From positions 75,412,974-75,476,973 of the forward strand of contig OZ010796.1 in NCBI GenBank assembly GCA_963932465.1: a stretch of DNA of 64,000 nucleotides, read 5' to 3'. The stretch is from Maratus speciosus (lineage: Eukaryota; Arthropoda; Arachnida; Araneae; Salticidae). Numbering within the stretch: position 1 is the first letter of the stretch; each line of letters opens with the position of its first letter. The position numbers were made by a program, and so were the translations under genes. Below the pieces are notes generated by a model that made no database searches, had not been told where the DNA came from, and worked only from the letters and a program-made list of their open reading frames with translations. Below are positions 1-9,650 of this stretch, in pieces.

Positions 1-619
1 TGGACTATGATGGATCCAGCAGGGCTGCATCCAACAAGACCTTTCACAGTATTGTGTGACTTATATGCCGAGTAAGATTGGGACTGCTTCAGCTGATCTT
101 ATGAGTATTGGATCTTCGATTCTGTGCAATCTAAGATGAGAATTGTCGTAGGGAATTTTCTATTAAATTCTTCTGGTGCAGAAGAAAGGATAATATCACG
201 ACTTTTCCAAATGCTCAAATAACCAAGTCGTGAATAAATTAGATTAATCCAATTTGTGAAAATATTTGCTACGACTTTTAAGCATATACAAAATCTTGCT
301 GCCAAATCTTTATTATTAAATCCCTGTCCTAATCTCATGAGTACTATGAAAATTTGTTTATCAGCTTTTATTTTTGAACAGAATGAAAGCTTGTTTTGAG
401 TATTGACAAATTTTAGGAATTCATTATAAACATTTTCATTATAAAAACCTGTATAATAAGATATCAAAACTTTGCTTCCTTTTAGTTCAGAAAAAGTCTG
501 ATCTTCATTTGGTTGTGGTTCATAAACATGATTATCCACTGCATTCTTCAAAACATCGTTTTCTTTTTCCACAACTTTCAGACGTTCTTCGGCAACTTCT
601 ATACGTTCCTCCAAGTATT
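1..619 (-). pseudogene. DDE (DDE_Tnp_4 / ISL2EU-Harbinger-like) transposase fragment, broken
   Basis: Minus-strand coding remnant of a cut-and-paste transposase. It starts with a charged coiled-coil linker (EYLEERIEV...EKENDVLKN). A helix-turn-helix region follows (MRLGQGFNNKDLAARFCI, then FTNWINLIYSRLGYL) and then the start of the DDE nuclease fold (ILDCTE, with the first catalytic D). This order matches THAP-fused DDE_Tnp_4 transposases. The frame is broken by a TAA at 99-101. The same frame reads on past it to the window edge with family-like sequence (QSQSYSAYKSHNTVKGLVG), so this is a nonsense-mutated pseudogene and the rest of the nuclease lies outside. The apparent start near 635 is a TTG and is not credible. 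A splice acceptor (TTTTTTAG) on the minus strand puts the exon start at 619. The THAP exon at 2412-2729 is probably the 5' part of the same gene, although the splice phases do not match directly. Confidence 0.8.
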
Positions 620-2411
620 CTAAAAAATACACCAAAGAGAAAAAATGTATAAGACCTTCAATCTACACAAGACAAAATATTCAATAATAGATTTTCTGGC
701 AACACAATGAACATTATAAAAAATACATTCATTACTTAAATTGAAGGATTTGCATATTTTATTTAAACTCTTACGAGTGAGACTAAATCGCCGACGGAAA
801 AACTGAGTCTATTAATGAAGAAATGAGACTAAATAAAAAAAAAATAACAACAAAAGAAAAAAAGAACTGCAAAGAAATCTAAAACTGTTTTGTTTTAGCC
901 TGTTTCTGTAGCATAAATATTCCAAAGATGCGCGATATAACAAGGAAATCTAAGTGAAATGTTCCAACAATTACTTTGAAATTACAATATATACCTAATT
1001 AGAAAAAAATAAAGTTTTGGCATAGCTCTATAGCCTGTAATTTTTCAGAGACAAACAAAAAATTTACTCTCCCTGTCAGAAGATCCACTCGCCAGTGGCG
1101 AGTAAAATGATGTACAGTGGTGTAGTCGTAAAAAAAACAGAGGGTATACGCTCTAAGAAGAGGGTATACGCTCAAGACAGAGCGTATACCCTAGAGTGTA
1201 TATACTATAGCTTTCTTGGGAAACAAAGGGTATACGGTGTTCCTTAAAAAAATCAAGAGAGTATACGGCGTATACCACCGTATACCCTCCACTACATCCC
1301 TGATGATGTACTTTCACACCTCTTGCAATATAAGACATTAGCAATATATGTGCAAGTGGCGCAGCCAGTATTATCATCTGAAAGGGATTTTGAACAATTT
1401 CATCGTGTTCAAAAGGTAGGGTTTAGTAAATATGATACATAAAAACTAATGTAATAAAAAACAGAAACAACCATAATAAAATTAGAATTTATGTATTTAA
1501 AGGTTTCCTAAAAGTACATTTCATTTAATCTTATGAGAGGGGGTGGGGGGGGGGGAAAGAGCCATAGTAGTGACATTCATTCTAGTTTGCTGCTATTGCG
1601 CCTAACTTTTACTTTCATTAATTTTGTAGTGAAATAAAAGCTGCTGTTACAAAGCATTGAAACATTTGAATGGTAAAAATTGTATTCTGTTTATACTTTT
1701 CTTTATTTTGGTTTTTACACATTATATTTTCATCTTAACACAATGGATTTTCTTTGTATCTTATCAATTTTTAAATACTCTGGGAAGGTTTTTAACTCCA
1801 AAATGCCCTTCCCCTCCTTTGCTGTGCCAGTTTATGCTATTTATATTCGTACAAAATATGAGTATTAATCTTTCTACATTTATTTTAATGTTTAATGCAT
1901 AAAATACAAAAATTCTAATATAATTCATTCTTTGAAATTAAATATTTTGTGGAGAGTGAACTTTTCATAAAATAAATATATATAATAGAACATTAACAAT
2001 ATAAATAATTGATTAGCTAAGATGGCTAGTAATAATAATAATAATAAAACAGATTAAGTAAAATGTAACTAATACGTGCTATTCGACTTATAAATTATGT
2101 ATACAGGGAAAAAAATTATGTTAGATGTAACAAATAAAATGAAAATAAGAAATAATATATACATGTAAACAAAAATGAATTTCACATTAATTTCTACATT
2201 TTCAACATATATGTTGATAACTTACTATACATGTCATACTGCAACATACTGTATATGTCATAAATTAAGAAGCAATCATGCTAATTATTTTTTTTACTTA
2301 GTTTGCATACCGTTTTGGCTTTCTGATTTCAATGTAAGACTACGAAAAAAAATGTCAAGTAACAATAATAAGTATCAGGATTGTAATGCGCAGATATAAA
2401 ACTGAACTTAC
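620..2411 (-). other. Presumed intron/spacer of the THAP-DDE transposon, with later insertions
   Basis: AT-rich stretch between the two transposase exons, with no supported coding. It contains the hAT-like insertion at 1115-1302, a CAAGTGGCGCAGCCAG-type transposon terminus near 1350, a G-run near 1539-1555, and a short palindrome of ACTCGCCA and TGGCGAGT around 1087-1103. The intron reading rests on a donor (GTAAGT, minus strand, at 2411) and an acceptor at 620-621. The donor leaves phase 0, whereas the downstream exon needs one extra base. A further small exon or decay is therefore likely. Confidence 0.45.
1115..1302. mobile_element. Short hAT-like non-autonomous element (MITE) with 8-bp TSD
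   Basis: Bounded by perfect 8-bp direct repeats ATGATGTA (1107-1114 and 1303-1310). Termini are CAGTGGTGTAGTCG at the left and, inverted, CAGGGATGTAGTGG at the right (11 of 14 match). The inside holds multiple copies of GGGTATACG in both orientations, so it can fold back on itself. It has no coding capacity. An 8-bp TSD with CAG termini is the hAT signature, and the source transposase is not in the window. It sits inside the presumed THAP transposon and is therefore younger. Confidence 0.85.
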
Positions 2412-2729
2412 AGAATCTGATCTATTTAACGAAGTTACCCTTCTTCTTTGTTTATATTTTCTTGGAGAGGTAAAATCGTATATGCAGGGCACAGCGTTTT
2501 TAAGTAAATGTTTTCTTAAACCTTTCTTACAGTTTATAATGTCTTCAGGTAAGAAATGTCTTGAACAGACTCTCATCGTAGACGATACTTTTATATTGTG
2601 TTTCTCATCTCTTTTAATTTTGGAGATCCATTGTGTTTTAAGCGATTTATCTAATGGAAATATGTGGAATGAAATATCAGATGTAAATGCGTTTGATTTA
2701 TACATCGGAACAACACAGTATTGAACCAT
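2412..2729 (-). pseudogene. THAP zinc-finger exon of the transposase, one zinc ligand lost
   Basis: An ATG-initiated minus-strand exon encoding about 106 residues of THAP (C2CH) DNA-binding domain. C5 is present, and the CSRHF block supplies the CxxH ligands, followed by the family's AVP motif (AVPCIYDF). Position 10, where the second zinc cysteine is expected (VVPxC), is tyrosine (TAT instead of TGT), so zinc binding should fail. The exon ends at 2412 directly before a strong GTAAGT donor. It probably is the N-terminal DNA-binding exon of the DDE transposase at 1-619. THAP plus DDE is known from P elements and from ISL2EU-type transposases. The downstream module here is DDE_Tnp_4-like, not P-like. 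Decay fits the nonsense codon at 99-101. Confidence 0.8.
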
Positions 2730-3157
2730 TTTAAAACAACAACGTAAAAAATACGAAGTAATCTATACTACTCAACAGGTAGTAAACACAAAGATTTCCC
2801 ACAAGTGGTTGTCCAGTGAGGGAGAAAGCATCCTCGTGACGTCAGATTACGTCAGACATTCTAGTGGCCCATTCATCAAAGCACCATGACAAAACAAAGT
2901 TTTCATTGAATAATTTTATCCCTTTCATATTTGTATGATTGCACTTTAATCCACCTTGGGTAATGCTGACTCACTGGCGTAGCGAAGGGGGGGGGGGGGG
3001 GGGGGGGGTTAAAACCCCTCACAGAGCTAAAATAATTAATATGATTGCCGCTTATATGAATCACTAGTTTATTAAAATAGCCGCTTTAATGAATCCAAAC
3101 CAAAGTTAATATTAAAACTTTTTAGTTTATTCGGAATCCGCGACTTAGTTGAATGGA
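2730..3157. other. 5' flank of THAP element and G-run repeat terminus
   Basis: No coding seen. It contains CRE-like GTGACGTCAG near 2837, a CACTGGCGTAGCGAAGG terminus at 2972 followed by a run of about 23 G (2987-3009), and AT-rich sequence. The GGCGTAGC plus poly-G pattern recurs at 36120-36169, 55861 and 55982 and marks ends of a repeat superfamily. No matching right end or TSD was found for this one. Confidence 0.5.
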
Positions 3158-3165
3158 ATTCTACT

Positions 3166-3639
3166 TAGGGGTGATTCTTTTCCGAATTTTCCTAAAATTT
3201 AAAGAAATCGGTCATCAATCCGAAAATTCGGACATTAAAAAATATCGCGAATTTTGACAAATGGTTGTCTAAAAAAATAAATTTTGACAATCGTTTGGAG
3301 AAAAATCGCAAATTTCGTCAAAGGATAGCGGAAAAAACTCAAATTGCGTCAAAGAATCGCAGAAAAAATGCAAATTTTGTCCAAGAATCGCGAAAAAACA
3401 CAAATTTCGTCAAAAGATCACAAAAAACCGCTAATTTCGTCAAATGATCGCGAAAATCCCCGCAAATTTCGTCAAAAGATCGCGAAAAAACGCACATTTT
3501 GTCAAAAGATCGTGAAAAAACGCATAGTTATTGCCAGGAGTAGATTTCCCCCTCCCCCTCCCACTTCTGCTGTAACTTTTCAGAAAATTTGATGTGAATT
3601 TCAGATTTTTTTCTTCTTTGTTATTCAGAATCACCTCTG
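3166..3639 (+). mobile_element. hAT-like non-autonomous element carrying a 30-bp minisatellite
   Basis: Flanked by perfect 8-bp direct repeats ATTCTACT (3158-3165 and 3640-3647). Left end is TAGGGGTGATTC and right end, inverted, CAGAGGTGATTC. Both are close to a canonical hAT end of CAGGGGTG type. The interior is a degenerate tandem array of a ~30-bp unit (3240-3530), then a C-rich stretch. The same interior recurs, larger, at 56.0-58.2 kb and inverted at 58.5-59.2 kb. The CAGGGGTGATT end also recurs at 63859. No transposase is encoded. The open frames through it on both strands are by-products of the unit length. Confidence 0.85.
3240..3530 (+). repeat. Degenerate ~30-bp tandem repeat (GCGAATTTCGTCAAAGGATC-type)
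   Basis: About nine to ten copies of a unit close to GCAAATTTCGTCAAAGGATC plus GCGGAAAAAA, 28-32 bp long with substitutions. It is the same family as the arrays at 56080-57885 and (reverse strand) 58530-59110, and related to the diverged arrays at about 29480-30020 and 33345-33880. Confidence 0.9.
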
Positions 3640-3647
3640 ATTCTACT

Positions 3648-4057
3648 CAACAAGTGATTCAAGTAAACAGCGAATATTGTATTTAAAACTAAGAAAACGC
3701 ACATTACATGCATCAGTTTTGTTAAAACTGGTCTTTTGTTTTAAAAAAGGGTAGCTGTCACATTTTCGGAACGTCTTAGACTAAAAGAGTGGTCATTTCC
3801 TGCCTCACATTATACTTTGAGTTTGAGTATTATACACTGGACAACAGTTTTTTAATTGCATTTCTGCCTACGTTCCATGTTCGAAACGGTAATGGAGTAT
3901 CTGGAATTTAAATTCCAAAGAAAAACGTAAAAGACATGCTTTCTAGATTTCTCACAGTTTCAAACGCCCTTTTTGCGGTTTTGCTCTCAGTTATCTTTAA
4001 GACAAAGTTAAGTGCATAAAAACTTTGAAAAAGGTAAGAAATATAAAAACAGTACTA
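3648..4057. other. No feature seen
   Basis: AT-rich sequence with no coding, repeat end or RNA signal that I can support. Confidence 0.5.
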
Positions 4058-4195
4058 TAAGGCTAATGTCAGACGAACATCTTTTTGCACGCATTTTTCT
4101 CACTTCCAGCATCCCTACACCTTCGTTAGCATGTGTAAGGTTGCTGGAAGGGAGAAAAAAGCGTGCAAAAAGACGCTCGTCTGACATTAGCCTTA
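4058..4195. mobile_element. 138-bp foldback element
   Basis: Near-perfect hairpin. The left arm starts TAAGGCTAATGTCAGACG and the right arm ends with its reverse complement. The similarity continues inward (CATCTTTTTGCACGC against GCGTGCAAAAAGACG, then the TTCCAGCA blocks) for about 55 bp per arm around a short centre. No clear TSD. The symmetric structure and lack of coding fit a MITE. The superfamily is unassigned. Confidence 0.75.
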
Positions 4196-4596
4196 AGATA
4201 TTAACATAAAAAGTTATTTTTGATTGTGATTTTACAGATTATTGCAATCAGTGTGTCTTTTGAACCATTTGTTTCAGGGTTGGAGTACATAAATTTAAAG
4301 AGTGTAGTTTATTAGTTCGTATTGTAACTTGAAATTTTCCCCAGGAGGTCTTGCTCTTGGGGAGATACTGTAAGGAAAGAATCACTTTCTCCGTATTAGG
4401 AAAGAATCACTGGCTGAAATTGCATTGATGTATAAATACATGACTGTGCGCAGGATTTTCAAAAGACAAACATTAAATTTGAAACCTTTTCTTAGAATTA
4501 ATAAAAATTACTATCTATATCTTACACACAAACTTATTCCATTTATCCAGCGAAAAAAGTAAGGTACTAGCAAAACCCGCGACTTTGCTCGCGTAA
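4196..4596. other. No feature seen
   Basis: AT-rich spacer between the foldback element and the pogo-like element. A short repeated phrase (GGAAAGAATCACT) occurs twice near 4373-4412. Nothing else is supportable. Confidence 0.5.
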
Positions 4597-4598
4597 TA

Positions 4599-5245
4599 CA
4601 GTATACTCGCGATATCTCGAAGTTGAAGGGACACTAAAAATTTTTCGAGATAGCGAGTTTTCGAGATAACAAGCTCATAAAAAATGTAAAAATTCACGTA
4701 AAACACAAGATACGGAAAAATTCTATAAAAATTAGAGTCATGATAGACGAGAATAAGTATATAAATATGTAATTATAGTCACATTAGGTCTAAATACAGC
4801 AATGATAATTTTAATTTTTAAAATAGTAGAAAATAATTACATTAAATTGAAAAGAATTAGGGAATACATAAATGAAATTTGAAAGAATTGCTTAAAAAAG
4901 CCAAGTGTCGGGGTCTGGCGACGTGTCTTTTGAAAGTTATCGTTTTCCACGTTTTCAGAGCATTCTAAGAAGCGTCGTAGTACGTGGACAGCATCTTTAG
5001 CCTGGGCCGCAGTAGCGCTGGGTAAAGGTCCTGAAAGACCCAGTTCTTCCTCATTATCAAACGGCAGAGAAGAAATTGATTGATTTTTTACTTCGAAAAA
5101 TATTCGACATAAGGTTCCGAGTGAAAACTCTTCGAGATAAGAATTAAAATTAACATTAGATACATATGTAATATCAAGGAAAAAAATAATTTTTCGATAT
5201 ATCGAGGTTTTTGAGATATAAGTTCGAGATATCGAGAGTACACTG
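4599..5245 (-). mobile_element. Pogo/Tigger-like element, internally deleted, TA target duplication
   Basis: Termini are CAGTATACTCGCGATATCTC at the left and, inverted, CAGTGTACTCTCGATATCTC at the right. They are flanked by TA (4597-4598 and 5246-5247). The reiterated CGAGATATC phrases are typical of pogo/Tigger (Tc1/mariner superfamily) ends. At 647 bp it is far shorter than an autonomous copy and keeps only the transposase C-terminal tail on the minus strand (4837-5185). Confidence 0.85.
4837..5185 (-). pseudogene. C-terminal tail of a pogo/Tigger transposase
   Basis: A minus-strand open frame too short for a gene call. It reads through YLEEFSLGTLCRIFF, then SLPFDNEEELGLSGPLPS, then AQAKDAVHVLRRFLECSEN, and stops at 4837-4839. 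The acidic linker followed by an AxxAxxVLRRFLE helix resembles the last ~80 residues of CENP-B/pogo-type transposases, downstream of the DDE domain. No DDE residues or CENP-B HTH are present, so this is only a deletion-derivative relic. Its position inside TA-flanked pogo-type TIRs agrees with the assignment. Confidence 0.65.
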
Positions 5246-5247
5246 TA

Positions 5248-5786
5248 ATTGAAATATGTCTAAATAGTGGTATATGTGGGCCTATTTTTATTACACGAAA
5301 TTATACTACTATAATTTAAAAGTTACTAACTAAGCCACAGTTTGAATATACTTCATTATTTACACAACATTAGGCGAAAATGTGACTTGATTTAACGAGA
5401 AGAATTAAAATTAATTCTTAATAAATGATAATTTAGAATGTAATTTGAAGCTTTTATGCTCATTTTAGTTTTCATTTAAAGCTTTTATGCTCATTTTAGT
5501 TTTCATTTGAAGTTTTATTTTTTTAGAAACCATCGTGGTATATTCCAAGCTTCAAGTCTAATGGTTTACCACCCCCAACATAAAATATAGCTTATGTCGG
5601 AACAGGAACTGTCACTATCAATTGTTAACATTATTTTTTAAATTGGTTTTGAATTTCCTGAGATACCATAAAAATCGTAATTTCTGAAGTTTTTAGAATA
5701 CTTTCGCTCATTTTAGCCTTTTAAATGTTAAATATATTTTAGAAACCGTTCTTAGAAAGAATTTAGATCTTATAAATGTCTACTGT
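5248..5786. other. AT-rich spacer with a small tandem duplication
   Basis: No coding. A ~29-bp unit starting AGCTTTTATGCTCATTTT occurs twice in tandem at about 5450-5510. Otherwise unremarkable AT-rich DNA. Confidence 0.6.
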
Positions 5787-6285
5787 TATGTAATAACATC
5801 CTTTCCAATTAAAATTAATTTAAAAAACTATTTTAAAATATTTAAATTAAATCAAAATATCTTTACTTTCAAAATTTAAATTCTACCTTTAAATATTCAT
5901 TAATTTTCGTTAAGTTCATTTTTCAGTTAAATTTCACTTAAAAACAATTTTAATTTAATCGCCATAAAAGATCGTCAAAAATTATCAATAATAAAATAAT
6001 AAATCTTAAAATTAATACATTCTACCGTAATAGAATATTTTGATAATAATTTTCAAATCTAAAATTCAAATTTATCACTTAACGTTATTTTATTCAAACA
6101 CTTCTATTACTCTGTGTGGCATCGATTTTAAAATCAACCAATCAGCATCTTTGGCGCCGAACGCACGTTCGTTGATAGCGTCATCTCCCTCTCTTGGGCT
6201 TTGGACGACGACGTGCCAAGAAGGGCATGGAGTCGCTCCGCAAAATAATTTTTTCTACCATTGGATTAAACAGATCCTTTGGTCC
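5787..6285 (+). repeat. Dispersed repeat R1, left part (continues at 18175)
   Basis: Nearly identical to 26023-26521. The right part of the same repeat is at 18175-19345 and matches 26522-27690. The intervening 6286-18165 is an insertion. The repeat is mostly AT-rich but contains a GC-richer block (CCAATCAGCATCTTTGGCGC and on to about 6235). No protein coding was recognised. Confidence 0.9.
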
Positions 6286-6502
6286 GCGAAATTTGACTTT
6301 CCATAAGACTTTTAGCATTAGTGCGAAATCCTGCAATTTCATTGGCTATCGCTTCACCGATAGCCAATGAAACTGAACCGAACTTCTTTCCCTGAAAAAA
6401 CAAGTATAATACTATGTAAATACTACTAATATAATACTAGTAAAATACTATGTAAAGCCGGCACAAGGTATTTTGGTAAAAAAAAAAAAAAAAAAAAACG
6501 TA

Positions 6503-6595
6503 TGAGTGATCTAGCCTAGTGGTTAAGACTAGGGCTGGTTAAGATTTTGCATTTGTAATTCTAAAATTGCGTGTTCTGTCCTCTCGCTGGCGTTT
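6503..6595 (+). other. tRNA-like sequence (SINE head or tRNA pseudogene)
   Basis: Box-A-like TAGCCTAGTGGTTAAG is followed ~60 bp later by box-B-like GTTCTGTCC, directly after an A-run (6480-6498). The spacing and missing acceptor-stem pairing argue against a functional tRNA. A tRNA-derived SINE fragment fits better. Confidence 0.4.
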
Positions 6596-6629
6596 TCCCT
6601 TTTTTAGAGTTTTGTTTTGATTTTTATGA

Positions 6630-7910
6630 AGTCAGTCAGTTAAAATCAGTCGATCTTTATTACTAGTTCCTTTATAATTTTTTTTTATCAATTAGATTTT
6701 TTAAAATAAATTAAATAATTAAATTTAAAAAATCCTTTAATCTATTTTTTAATAATTAACGTAAACATTTATTAAAATGCAATAATAAATCTCCTAGGTT
6801 TACATTAAAAGTATTTTCATGTTAGAACTTTATAAAGTTCTGATCATTTTAAATTTGTCTATTACTATAGTAACAGATAAAAGTAAAATTATCAGAATTA
6901 ATATATTAAAGGGGTTTTTTTTTTAATTATTCTTGAGACAAAAAAAAATCTTTATTAATTTATGATAGGTTATTTTAAATTTTTTTTTTATTGTGAATAT
7001 TACACAGATAATTAAATTAAATTTTAAAATTAATATGACTTATAGAGTATTTTTCTAATAAATAAATGTGTTTAATAATTAAAGTGTAATAATAATATTT
7101 TCTTAAGTGAGTTAGTTAAAATCAGTTGATCTTTATTACCAGTTCCTTTGTATTTTTTTTTTGTCAATTAGATTTTTTTAAATAAATTTAAATAGTTAAA
7201 TTAAAAATTTATTTAATCTATTTTTTAATAATTAAATTAAACATTTATTAAAGTGCAATAAGGTTACTTTATAATTTTTTTTATTATAAATATTATAGTA
7301 AATTTTTACAATAAATTTAAATAATTAAATTAAAAAATTCATTTAATCTTTTTTTTTAATGAATTTAGGTTATTATATTATATATTATTATATTAGGGCA
7401 TTTTAATAAATTTTAGGTTACTTTATAATTTTTTTATTGTAAATATTATACTAATTTTTTAAATAATTAAATTAAAATTTAATTTAATCTATTTTTCTAT
7501 AATATAAGGAAACATTTATTAAAATGCAACAATAAATCTCCTAGGCTTACATTAAAATTATTTTCATGTTACTGATCATTTTAAATTTATCTGTTACTTA
7601 GGTTACTTTATATTTTTTTTATTGTAAATATTATACTGATAATTAAATTAAATTTTAAAACTCATATGACTTATAGGGTATTTTTCTAATAAATAAATTT
7701 CTTTAATAATTAAAGTGTAAAAATACAATTTTCTTAAGTCAGTTAGTTAAAATCAGTTTATCTTTATTACTAGCTCCTTTGTAATTTTTTTAATCAATTA
7801 GGTTTTTTTAAATAAATTTAAATAATTAAATTAAAAAATTCATTTAATTTATTTTTTAACAATAATGTAATAATAATGTATTCTTACCTTACATTAAAAA
7901 TATTTTTTGT
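6630..7910 (+). repeat. AT-rich internal tandem duplications
   Basis: A block beginning near AAAATCAGTCGATCTTTATT and running through runs of T and ATTAAATAATT recurs at about 6638, 7114 and 7749, with partial copies between. The copies are diverged and of unequal length (about 475-635 bp). They form the body of the long-TIR element. No coding. Confidence 0.6.
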
Positions 7911-8696
7911 TGGAACTTTAGTAAGTTATATATACATATATATAATTAGCAGAAGTAATTTATTAAAGTGTTCATTTCTCAAAATTAAGTATTATCTTTC
8001 ATATATAAAAATATTTATCAATTTATCAGCTGCTTTCTAAATTTTTTTTTATTATTAATGTATATTCATAACTACTAAATTCTTATTAAAATATTCATGT
8101 TTAAAAATTAATTATTTATCATTTATAAATTACATTAATAATATATGTTTGAATGATAATTTAACCATTGAAGACAGCAAATTACTATACTTTAAGTAAT
8201 TGAGTGTGTAGTAAAAATGCAACAAAAACAAATATATATATATATATATATATATCTGTGATTTAATAGTTATTATTCGCAAAAGTTTTATTTTATATCT
8301 TGCAATAAAAATGTAATATACATCAAAACATGAACAATGAAAAATATTATGCTATTAATTACAATATATATATTTAAAATAACGATTATTATTATTATGG
8401 AGATTTTTGTTTTTATCTCTATTTATTAAATTATTATCAGTAGTTTTACAATTTTTATTCGAAATCTAATATTGTGATTATAATTTTACTTCATATCTAC
8501 TTAAATGCAATAATAGTATCTTTTAAATTGACATAGAAAAATATTTTTATATATCTAGATGGAACTTCAATTACTTATTTTTACTTAAGCTGCTAGAATT
8601 TTAACATTTTGATTGCAAACATCTGAGTAAAAATAAAAAAAGTTATAAGCAACTTATTATAACAATCTCATTATTTTACCATAATTTAACTAAGTC
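7911..8696. other. AT-rich, (TA)n microsatellite
   Basis: No gene. Includes a (TA)n tract around 8232-8256. Remaining interior of the long-TIR element up to the LTR insertion point. Confidence 0.6.
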
Positions 8697-8701
8697 AATG
8701 T

Positions 8702-9633
8702 TGTGACAGCGTTTCTGTCCCATACCTATAATTTTTATTCAAAATTAATTTAAAACATAATTTTTACTTTTAAAATCACATTATCCTCCCCCCCTCTTTC
8801 TTATGCTGAAATATGTAATTAAATTCATTTCTCAAAACCATTCAGCTTTTATTAAAAGGGTTTTGCTTTCTTCTTTCTAAAAACATCTTTATTTCCAGCC
8901 GCAAAGATTCATTCCTTTTTTTTCTTTTCCGTATCTGTCAGCTACCGCTCCCAGTGCAAAGAAATAAATAAGAATTAAATGGCACATCTGCTAGTATCAA
9001 GGTCTGCATTTAATTCCATCGGATTTTTGCGCGCCACATTGATAAGAATTTTTATCTCTACTAATACGTGAACGTTGCATATGTATTAACAATTAAAAAG
9101 AAAAATGAACAGATCTTATGGGAAGCATGTATTTATCGTGTCTTGTGGTCGAGCTAAAAGCCAGATGCCTGATTTCCAACATTTTTCTCAGGCAGCGGTC
9201 TTCTTTGTAAGATCTGTTGTATAAACAAGTTTCGCTTTTCTGACGCATTTCTCATCGTATTAGAATCGCTTGCTTGCAATCCCGGCCTCCCCCGTCCGAT
9301 TGTATCACCACATTTTTGCGGTAATGTTTATCGCCAAGACCCTTTGTTCATTTTCGCGCAGTCACCAAAAGTTGTAAATTGGCGATTCTGTGCAACGCCA
9401 AGATTTCTTGACTTCTTGCAAAAACTACACTTCGGTTTTCAGCTTTTGAGATGTAAAGTTATCTAAAAAGAATAGGCGCTTCGGCGCCCTATGTATCTAT
9501 GGGGGTCTCTCTCTCCCATTGTTCTTTAACTGAACCACCTAACGATGCTTTTAAATAAAGAGTAAGTCCAGTAAATTATTAGTTGGAGTTTTTTTTTTAG
9601 CATTTAGAACCCGGTCTTCAAATCGATGCTATA
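8702..9633 (+). repeat. 5' LTR
   Basis: 932 bp, starting TGTGACAGCG and ending CGATGCTATA. It differs from the 3' LTR mainly in two T-rich tracts (near 8866 and 9590). An AATAAA polyadenylation-type hexamer occurs near 9555, about 80 nt before the 3' end. No TATA box was confidently assigned. Confidence 0.9.
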
Positions 9634-9640
9634 TACATAT

Positions 9641-9650
9641 TGGTGCATCG
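9641..9650 (+). promoter_or_regulatory. Primer binding site complementary to tRNA-Gly 3' end
   Basis: TGGTGCATCG is the reverse complement of a tRNA tail CGATGCACCA, as in animal tRNA-Gly(GCC). The next bases (CC) fit if one G is missing. The 7-nt gap after the LTR is slightly long but tolerable. Use of tRNA-Gly is my recollection for some BEL/Pao elements and is not verified here. Confidence 0.6.

Noticed and set aside
1153..1377. 74-codon minus frame
   Set aside because: Mostly the GTATACG-rich interior of the 188-bp hAT-like element.
6503..6595. Functional tRNA gene
   Set aside because: A- and B-box-like text is present but the spacing and missing acceptor stem do not fit. Kept only as tRNA-like.
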